From positions 1-64,000 of the forward strand of contig VCAZ01000420.1 in the NCBI GenBank assembly GCA_005784505.1: a DNA stretch of 64,000 bases. Reading direction: 5' to 3'. The position numbers and the translations under genes are program-made. How positions within the stretch are numbered: position 1 is the stretch's first letter; each line of letters begins with the position of its first letter. Under the pieces are notes generated by a model. The model searched no databases. It was not told the DNA's origin and saw only the letters and a program-made list of their open reading frames with translations. The DNA comes from Bagarius yarrelli. Taxonomy: Eukaryota > Chordata > Actinopteri > Siluriformes > Sisoridae. Positions 50,901 through 61,700 of this stretch are shown here, in pieces.

Positions 50901-52654
50901 CCACTTTCCATACCTCCAGCGTCCCTCCGTGTGTTTATATAGCATTACTTTCTGGTTAATGTTGTCACGCCTGTGGTGTAATGCTTATTAATCGGACAGA
51001 TTTCACACATGCTTCAGGCCAGAGGTTATAAAAGCATGAAAGCATGTCGATGCAGCGTCTCTTTCCCTTGGGGAACCATGGTTACATACATATATGTTCA
51101 CCTTTAATTTCAACCAACACAATACTGATGTTTTAAATTAGGAAGAGTTTAGAAATCAATATCTGGTGGCATAACTTTCATACTTCTTGGCATTCTCTCA
51201 ATCAGTCTTTTGCATTGCTAATGCATTGCCTTGTTCACTTGTTGTCATATAAATAAATAACTTTATTTATGTTTTTAACAAGGAAAATTTTTAAATCCAT
51301 TGCTGTAGTATACACAGTTTTATACAAAAGTTTGGGCACCCCTGAAAATGATCATAATTTCAATTTATAATCTGCTGGGTTTTCTTTATTTGAATATAAT
51401 CGATAGCTTCTGGAAACAGCAACATTTCAGTTCTGAAACAATTTATTTAATCAACAGATACAATGCAATTAAATCATAACAAAAACAGACAGGTGCAAAA
51501 ATTTGGGCACTCCAAGGAAATAATGACATCAATATTTAAGAGCGAGTGAACAAAACATTTGTTCAAATAACAGCCTGTAGACCCTTCTTATAGTCTTCTT
51601 ATATTTTGGATCATTCTTCTTTGCAAATTTATTTCAGTTCAGTCAGGTTTGATGGCTGGTAAGCATGGACAGGCCTTTTCAAATCAATCCATAGATTTTT
51701 CGATGATGTTCAAGTCTGGGGAATGGGATGGCCATTTTTGAACATTGTATCTGTGTCTGTGCATGAATTTCTTGGTAGATTTGAAACAATGCTTTTTTTT
51801 CGTTGTCCTGCTGAAACACCCAACCACTGCGTAACTTCAACTTGCCACACAAGCCACACAGCCCCACAGCATGATGGAACGTCTACCAAATTTCACAATA
51901 GGGAGCAGGTTCTTCTTCTGAAATGTCGTGTACACAAAAAAGGCTTTTCACACATCACTCTTATAATTGAGTTGTTCTTGTGCAAATTTTGCTCAACTGT
52001 AGAATGATTGTCAGCAGCAAGATGTTTTTGGAGCGCTTTGGAGATGGTTTGTGGTTTGACCACGATCATTCTAACCATTCTTCGACTTTGTCTTCCAAAT
52101 ATTTGCCGAATCTTTTTTCAGCAGGACAATTACCCAAAGCATTGTTCCAAATTTATCAAGGAATTCATGCACAGACACATATACAATGTGTGGCCATCCC
52201 AGTCCCCAGACCTAAACATCATTGAAAATCTATAGATTGATTTGAAAAGGGCTATCCATGCATGCCAGCCATCGAACCTGACTGACCTGGAGAAATTTTG
52301 AGGTTTAAAATACCTGCGGGCAGAATACAAGGACTTATCACTGGCTATAAAAAGCGTCTACAGGCTGTTATTTCAGCAAAAGGTGTCTCTACTAAATATT
52401 GCTCATTATTTCATTGGGACGCCCAAATTTTTGCATCTGTCTGTTTTTGATATGAGTTACATTCCATTGTATCTAATGATTAAATGAATGTTTTTTTATC
52501 CCTGTAGTTAACTGTAAAAGTTTTTCCTGTAAATTTACAGTAAAATACTGACAGCTGGGTCGCCAGCCACATACTGTATTTTTACAGGACTACTACTGTA
52601 AAAATATTTACAGTCTCATACTATAATTACGATATATACAGTATCCTACCGTAA

Positions 52655-52704
<50 letters not shown>

Positions 52705-55700
52705 TATATATATATATATATATAGATATATATAATATATATAAAATATATATTTCTTTTTTTTATTCCGTATCCTCACATTTCTAATTATTAATTTATC
52801 AGAACTGAAATGTTGATATTTTCCATAAGCTATAAATTATATCCAAAGGAAGTTGCTGCATCAAAAACCAAGCAGATTATATAAAATTATGGTCATTTTC
52901 AGGGGAGCCCAAACTCTTGCATAAAACTGTATATAAACATTGACTTGAAAAACCCTTTGAACTTTTTTACATTTTGTCACCTTACAACCAAAAATGAAAT
53001 GTATTTTATTGAGATTTTATGTGATAGGCCAACACAAAATAGCACATAATTGTAAAGTGGAACAAAAATGATATACGGTTTTTAAATCTTTAAGCAAATA
53101 AATTCTGAAAAATGTGGCATGCATTTGTATTCACTCCCCTGTACTCTGATTCCCCCTAAATAAAATCCAGTGCAATCAATTGCCTTCAGAAGTCACCTAA
53201 TTAGTTAAGAGTCCACCTGTGTGTCTCAGTATAAATACACCTGTGAAGGCCTCAGTGCTTTGTTAGAGAAAACTAATGAACAAACAGCATCATGGAGACC
53301 AAGAAACTCACCAGACAGATCAGGGATAAAGTTGTGAAGAAGGTTAAAGCAGGGTTAGGTTATAAAATAGATCCCAAGCTTTGAAATATTAAAGAGCACT
53401 GTTCAATCCATCATCCAAAAAAACGCAAACTTACCAAGACATGGCTGTCCACCTAAACTGACAGACCGAGCAAGAAGAGCACTGATCAGAGAAGCAGCGA
53501 AGAGGCCTATGATCCCTCTGGAGGAGTTGCAGAAATCCACAGCTCAGGTGGGAGAATTCGTCCACAGGACAACTATAGGTTGTGTACTTCATAAACCTTG
53601 CCTTTCTTGAAGAGTGGCAGGAAGAAAGCCATTTTTAAAAGAAAGACATAAGAATTCCCATTTGCATTTTGCTACAAGCCATCTAGTGGACACAGCAAAC
53701 ATTTGGAAAAGGTACTCTGGTCAGATGAGACCAAAGTTGAACGTTTTGGCCTAAATGCAAAGCTCTATGTGTGGCGAAAAAGTAACACTGTTCATCACCC
53801 TGAACACACCATCCCCACTGTAAAACATGGTGGTGGCAGCATCAAGCTGTTAGGATGCATTTTTTTAGCAGGGACAAGAAAAGAGTTGATGAGAAGATTG
53901 ATAGAGCTAAATACAGGGTAATTCTAAAAAAAAAAAAAAACAGTTGGAGGCTGCTAAAGACTTGAGACTGGGAAAGAGATTCAACTTCTAACAAGACAAT
54001 GACCCTAAACATACAGCCAGAGATACAATGGAATAGTTTGGATCAGGGAATACTCATGGCCCAGTCAAAGTCCAGACCCAAATCCCATTGAGCATCTGTG
54101 GCAAGACTTGAAATTGCTGCTTACAGACGCTCCCCATCCAATCTGGCTGAGCTTGAGCTATTTTGAAAAGAGGAATAGGCAGAAAATCCCCCAGATGTGC
54201 AAACCTGGTAGGAACATACCCCAAAAGAATCGCAGCTGTGATTGCAGCAAAAGGTGGCTCTACAAACGCAGGGGGGCTGAATACAAATGCACACCACACT
54301 TTTCCGATTTTTATTTGCTTGAAATTTAAAAAAACTGTATAATTTTTGTTTCACTTGACAATTATGTGCTACTTTGTGTTGGTGTATCACATAAAATCTT
54401 ATTAAAATACATTTGAGTTTGTTGTAGTACATTGACAAAATGTGATGGATGTGGTCTGTTAATTATTTATAAAACTGCATATACGTATATGTACTATATA
54501 TATATATTATGCAATCATGCAATTATCTTTTTTTAGAGAAAAACTCTAATGAAAAAAAGTGACAAAGCATTTCGACGTGCAATCGAAGTGACAAAAGACA
54601 ACGCTCCGGTTCAGTATGTTCTTGCGGCAACATTTCTTGTACAGTTTTTTAATATAAATCTCGGGAAGGATACAATAGAAAAGCTGTCTAAAATTGTCAA
54701 ACAAAATGGTGTTCTTCAAAATACACTAGCAGGTGTGGAAGAGACAGTGCAATTGTGAGTATTTCATTTTGCATCTTGATAAATTGTTGGATTTAAATTG
54801 TAAGATGTATGAAATATTGTTTAATATCTAAATATCAGTTAATTAATGTCTGTCAGTTTTTTCATAACTAAATTTGTACATAGAATGTGTTTTCTATGTC
54901 TCCCATATTTTCCTACTGTATCAACCTGATTAAGATCATTTAGATTTTAAAGATAGAAATTTAAATGTAAAGAGAGACGTCACATTCTAACTCTCATAGC
55001 AGCAAGTATGGAGATTGGCCACTATCTTTTTAATGGCACTTAACACAGCTGCACTTTTCTTTAGGTATCAGTCTTTTAATTACAGTTAAGAATGTTTAGT
55101 AATTTCATGTAGATTTTTCCTGTCAAAATTAAAAGGTTAACTTTACTTAAATTGTGGAATAAAATTGCCTTATTATTTGTATGCATGCTGATGAGAACAA
55201 ACTGAAATAAGCTGTTTAGTAAATTTGAATAAAACTTATTCACATTTTTGTATAGTTGATCATGTGTTATTAAATACTCCTGGTTTATTCTACAGGAAAT
55301 TATCTGAAGCTGTGCGTTATTCGTACCGCCTGGCCTCCGAAAAGTCATCAGAAGCGGCACTTTGGCTTATGGTGCTGTTTTATGCAGTGTCACCAGAATA
55401 TGTTAAACAATTACCATATAAGCACATCATGCAAAAAAAATCTGCAGTCAGGTAAACTACTTGCGTTTAATAAAAAAAACAAAAAACATTTGGACAAAAA
55501 ACAATAGTTTCTATCTTATAGTTATATATGTTGATATTTTAACCCATGTTACCAAACTGAAATTATAAAAGCTATAAATTCAGTACTTTTAAAATGTATG
55601 GGTTACATGAAGATCTGCATATGTGTGCATGTATGTGCATTCCAATACCACAAACGGAGTACTAGGAAAAAAGTCATCTGCAAATTCACAAATTTGGAAT

Positions 55701-58700
55701 AACAATATATTCAGCTGCAAAAGTTATTTACTGAAATAAGTGTTACCTTGTAATGAAATGATATATGTAGTAATTGTTTTATTTAATGTCTTTTTAAGGA
55801 ATTTACCTGAAGTGGTCAAGACACACTTTATGTTGATTCAAAGGAAAAAAGACTTTAAACAGACCGTATTAGACATGTCTACTACAGGAGACGGATGTCA
55901 CCTCTTGAAACTCGGCATAACTCCAGATGAATTACTGTCACTGCTGATAGGATGGCAGAGCTCCTTCACTTTTTATGTAAGTGTGTTAGTTAAGGCTAAT
56001 GTACATAATAGGCAGGTTCTTTTTTTTTTCATGGATGACCTCAAATTGTATATTTTAGTTAATTTACACAAGGATGTGTGTGCAATTTTCTTTCTTTAAA
56101 GTTTAAATCAAAGTATAAATTACAAACTGATTATTAGCAAAATTAACTTAATAATGAGGAGTTTGCTGTAACACACGAGGAAAACTGCTTTGTGGTATTT
56201 CGAAAAAACAAACAAGCATCGTGTATATAATACAGCCACAAAGTTAACTGTAAAACATTTTGCTGTGAACTTACAGTACAATACTGGCAGCTGGGTTGCC
56301 AGTCACATACTGTATTTTTACAGGACTACTACTGTAAAAAATATTTACAGTCTCATACTATAATTACCAAATACAGTATCCTACCATTATATCACTTATT
56401 TTTTCACAGCATTAAGCTGTATTATCTACAGAATTTTTTTTACAGGAAATACTGTTATTGCTGCTTTTTATTCCGTATTCTCAAATTTTTATTATATTTA
56501 ATTTTTTCAAAGCAAAGACAAAAAAAATTCTTTTGTTTTCTTTAAAACCCTTTTCTTTTCTTGGCTTTTGATCCGCAATCAGGCTTGATATTGAAAAAGC
56601 ATCTAAAATACAAAAACAGGGTGGAGAAAAGAAGTAGATATTATATGTTCATACATTAGACAACGCCAGTCATTAGCAAACAGATTTTGTAAAACCAGAT
56701 GTAACGAATAATTACTGGTATTCATCTTCTCATGCTCCAAAATCTATTTAACATAAATTAGATTATTATTCAGATATTTTCTCATCTTTTTATGCAGCAT
56801 CAGCATCAGTAGTTGCAGCTTAAGGGCAGATGCTCACAAAAGCCTAAATACTACTCCCAAATTCAGAAACCACTTGCTTATCTCAATAACATGAATAATT
56901 ACTATGTTCAGTTAAATTTGCTGACGAATTAAGTTTGCGAACGTCTGTTCGCATCGCATCACGTTTGAACTGAGCACGATAAAAAAAATTCCACAATGCA
57001 ATACATTTACAGTATGATACTGTATTACAAATTTAGCGGGCTAAAAACGGAAAACTGCTGTATATAATTTCATTTAAACCGAACACGTCGTCCCAGTTCG
57101 AAAACAAAACGAGAAAAGGTCCGAGGCGGAGGAAAAGGGGAAAAGGTTTTAAAACGTATTTAATATTGTTGGGAATTCATTTAATATTGTTGGAAATTAC
57201 CTGTAAATTTACAGTGAAGTTTAACAGTATTGATTTTGATTTTGTTGAATTGTTTTGCCAGGAAATGCATGAGGATGTTAAAACAGCTGCTTTAAAAATT
57301 AAGGATTGGCTAAAAGAAAGGTATGTTTAAAGATTGCATAATATAAAGAGTTATGTAATCAATTATAACTTTACTATACAAGACAGTGCTCTCCGCAGGG
57401 CCCCTGCTATCGATTTTGGGATCTGTGAAAAAATATGAAGTCGGGCCCCGAACCACACACATTCTGCACCAAACATACTATAAGTGCTAGTACTGTTACT
57501 ACTAATAAAACAAATCCCCTAAAATCCTCCACTGAACATCCTTGCAAAATCATTATATGACAGAAACTGGACAGAACGCTGGCAGAATGTCCTAGCAGCA
57601 CTGCAGCTTCTGAATGCATTTACTGACTATTCGGACCACTGTTCAGATGATATGGTAAACAACGGTCTTGATAGATATCTTTTATCTTTATCTTTTTAGA
57701 TCTTTTTATCTTTTATCTATCTATAAAAAATATAGAATAACATACATAAATATACTGTAGAAACAGTGGCGTAACTTAGGGTTTCAGTCAGGGCCTTCAG
57801 TAAGCAACTGTAAACTACTTACACACATTTTACCCATTGCTGTTACAGTTAACGCAGCTTTATGAAATTAATGCAAATATTATGCATGGCTGTCGTTATG
57901 GCGCTCTGAGCCTTGATGTTTAAAAGCTGCCTTGGTGAAGCTGTTTGTCAAAGCTAGGATCATTCCTTGTCTCTTAAAAAGTAAACAAATGACAAAATAG
58001 CTTGCTGTACTCTGTGCTAGCTGTTAGCCACTCACAGTTGCAATCTCTGAAATAGAAGAAAAAGGTGTTTTTATTTGATCTGCATCATTATCTGTTGTAA
58101 CGGTGCCGACAGCCCATAACTTTCATATCCTGGAACTGGGCGCGTTGTTACAACCAGGGGACGGGCTGTCACTGAACATCAAAACTTGATTGCCGATTCT
58201 GGCTCTAATACTTGTCGCAAATAAGATTTGACATCTTTTAGAAAAAGGTTAGCACTATCTTAAACTATTCCAGTTTAACCACAAATAAACTAATTATAGG
58301 CAATATTTTGGACATTACACTAATGAAAATAATAAATAAATAATCAAGAAAAACATTTTTAATTGGCCCACAAGGTGTCAAACTTATGGAGGAGTTAGAG
58401 TTGTAATGAGATGTTGATAGAAATAATACTTAACACATTACTCCTTTCTTGTTACTTCACACTCAAATATTTGACACGTTTATTAGTGTGCTACTGGCCG
58501 TACAACATCAGACACGGGGACTGTAAACTTGCATTAATTATATTGTAGCTGCGGAAGATTTAACTGTTTTAACTGCAATTATAAATGACTACAAGGTTTA
58601 TTAGGCAGAACTAGTAAAGTGTTGAAGCTATAATGGCTGAATTATAACTGTGGTTTTGTAAGGTTATGTTTCATGTTTGATTGTTTCATGTTTATATTTT

Positions 58701-61700
58701 ATGTTTAATGTTTGTTTCTTGTTTCATGTTAATGTTTTATTCATGTTTATGTACGTTTTATGTTTTGATCTTCTCTAAACAAAACCATAAACATGAACTT
58801 GACTAATAATTTGACTTGGCTAAACTAAACTAAAATAAGATAATATAAGATAAGCCAAACCAAGTCAAATTATTCCAAGTCAAAGTCGAGCTCATTTTTG
58901 TGGTCAAGTTCACGCTAGTACTAAGCTAAGCTAGCTAGGTTAAGTCAAGTTATGTCTGGATTACGTTTATTGTGTTGTAAATAAACTGCACCTATGGGTT
59001 GAAAATACTACTAGCTTTATTGCAGATTTATGTTTACTTTAACTAAATGTTTTTTATCTTTCAGGATTTAAACACAAAGAAATACAAAGGTACTTTTTTA
59101 AACTAACAAAGAAGTTGTCTGACTGTATGGAACAACAACTAGGAAAGATAATGTTGCAAAATGAGGTATGTGTATTTATATAAATTTATTTTGCTATAAG
59201 GAAATAATTTTGAATATGAATAAACCTGTGTAAACACTAACTATTATTATCATTATCATCATCATCCAATAGGCCGTAAAGCAACCAGAGTTTCCCCATG
59301 GCTTTTAAGGGGCATAGATGTCTGGGTTTCAGGGATGGTAGTTGGGGGATTTGTGTTCTGGTGACATTGCCCTCTGGTGGTGGGATGATAAAATATCATT
59401 ACTTGGCATTAGGCATTAGGTAGGATTCATTAATTTGTTTATGCCAGCCCTGTTTCTTAAATTATGGGAAAAATTATTAAATGTTACTGTCACGAAATAG
59501 TTGTATCTATCAGGATATTAAAATTTTAAACTGGAACATGTGAATGTATTGAATTAAATTTAAGGCCCTAAAATACGTTTGTTAACACTTGCACTGTGGT
59601 CATATTTAATGTGTTTTTTTCAGCATTGGAGTTTAGTGTTTAGTCTTCGATTACCAAATTTTGGCAAAAGGACTGGGAGAAAATTCTAAAGGAGAAATTT
59701 AAAGAACATCTGCAAAATGCAAGTTTGTTTGGAATAAATGACTATGCAGACACACATAGTGAATAATATCAATGGGTTCAACTAATAATAAATAATAATA
59801 AAACTAATATTTTATTAATAATTAACTAATAACTAACTAATAATAAAACAGTACACAAGTATATAAGAAAAGAATGTATCATTAAACTGTCAGTTACTTT
59901 AGAGTAATTACAATCAAATCCATCAAAATGTTACCTACACAAAAGTTTCCAGTACAGTGTATATGGAATAGACAAAACTAAAGTCATTAAATAATCCGAT
60001 AATTTAAACTAATTAATTTATTTAGTTGTTTTTTATGACACTTTTCGTGATTAATGTTCTGTGAAGCTGTATACACACATTTTTGATCAGTTCTGTTTTC
60101 ATTGATTTCTTTAAACAGAAAAAGATAACAGATCTGGTGAGTTTCTACTGCGATTGTTCTGATGTTTGTCCAGCAATGGAGGACTGCATGTTAACTTGTG
60201 CCCAAGATGCAATTAACAAAGAGAACTTTAGGGTAAGATTTAGATTTCCATATTATCAGACTACATAATTTACTCATTTATTTAAATTAGTCTGTAACTA
60301 TTTAATTAAACCAGTCGCATGTAGAGTCTGATGTAATTTGTGTTATGTTAATTAACAATCAAGAATTAAAGTGTTGTGCCCGGCGCCGTGGTGTAGCTGG
60401 TTAAGTTGTGATTTGGAATTTGACAGTAGTTTTACCTCTATCTAGATAATGATCAGATGGTTGTTACCCATACTAAAACAATCTATTTCAGTTATTAGAA
60501 AAGTTTCAAATCTTTTGCCTGATTGAAAATGTGACAAACTGTTAATTCTATTTTTTATTTATGTATTTAAAATAACACAATTTAAGCACAATGTTTTGGT
60601 TACTGACATTAAATATTTTCTTTGGTTTAGTAAAGTCCCACTGAATTTAAACAATAATTTCAAGATGACCTACGGTAGAACCAAACTTTTTATTGAGAAC
60701 AGAGTCCACTTTTTCTTTATAGGACAAAACTTGGTCACATTTGAGGAGGCAATAAAGAAACACAGGAAAATGTAAAAGCCGGAAAAGAAAAGTAAAAGTA
60801 CTCACTGACCTAAACCAAGCCATGCCAGGTACCTGCCCTTATCCAGAGCGACTTACATTTATCTCTGTAATACAACTGAGCAATTGGGGGTTAAGGGCCT
60901 TGTTCAGGGCCCCAGCAGTGGTGGCCTGGTTAAGCTGGAAATTAAACCCACAATCTTCAGGTTGAGAGTCCAACACCTTAACCATGAGCCACCACTTCTT
61001 CTTGTAATACAATTCCTTTAAGTTTTTTATATATATAATTTTGTTTAGTTTAAAGCCATAGTCAACTTTTACTTCAGAATTATGTTACCCATAGTTTCTA
61101 GGGTGAATTTTCATTGTCTGCAAAGAAAAGAGGTTTTTTTTCTATCCATCTGCATGCAGTGGTCTACACAGCTCTTTTTAAAAAATGAAACCAAAAAATC
61201 ATGCCAGAACTTTTTATATGTTTGTGTAATTGCAATGTATAAAAATTACAGGAAAAATTGAGAAACATTTTAAGGAAATAATAAGTTACTATAACCTAGT
61301 TACGATCACATTTAATCTCTGCAGCTATCATCAATGTGTTATGTGCAAACTTTCTGCTACTAACATCTTGGAGACCGTGTTCACACACTGCCTAGAGTTT
61401 ATAACCAGCTGACTGACATCGTCATGGCCTCCAAGTCCCTATGACTGATCCACAAGCCTGGTCTGCTATAAAGAGTTAGACTTTATGCTCATTTTTCTAT
61501 ATGTTGGAATCGGTAGTGAGATGGTGAATGACTGCAGGGTTTAGGTCATGTATTGTGTATGGATGGGGTTCATGCTTAGTGTTTTGTTAAGCTATATTTC
61601 TTTCTGCCATCCTAAAGCTAAATGCAAGTCGAGGGGTAACTCAAAAGACCGAGTGCTTTTTAATGTACTGACCACCTATTTTGTGCAGATTTCTGTGCAG

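Noticed and set aside
57849..57917. Additional RNF213-like exon (LTQLYEINANIMHGCRYG)
   Set aside because: Good acceptor and open frame, but the only donors give a stop or the wrong phase for the 59,065 exon, so it is kept out of the gene model.
61252..61410. Open segment ending LETVFTHCLEFITS as the RNF213-like C-terminus
   Set aside because: Incoming phase does not match the 60,232 donor, and the later exon at 61,921 has clearer family similarity.
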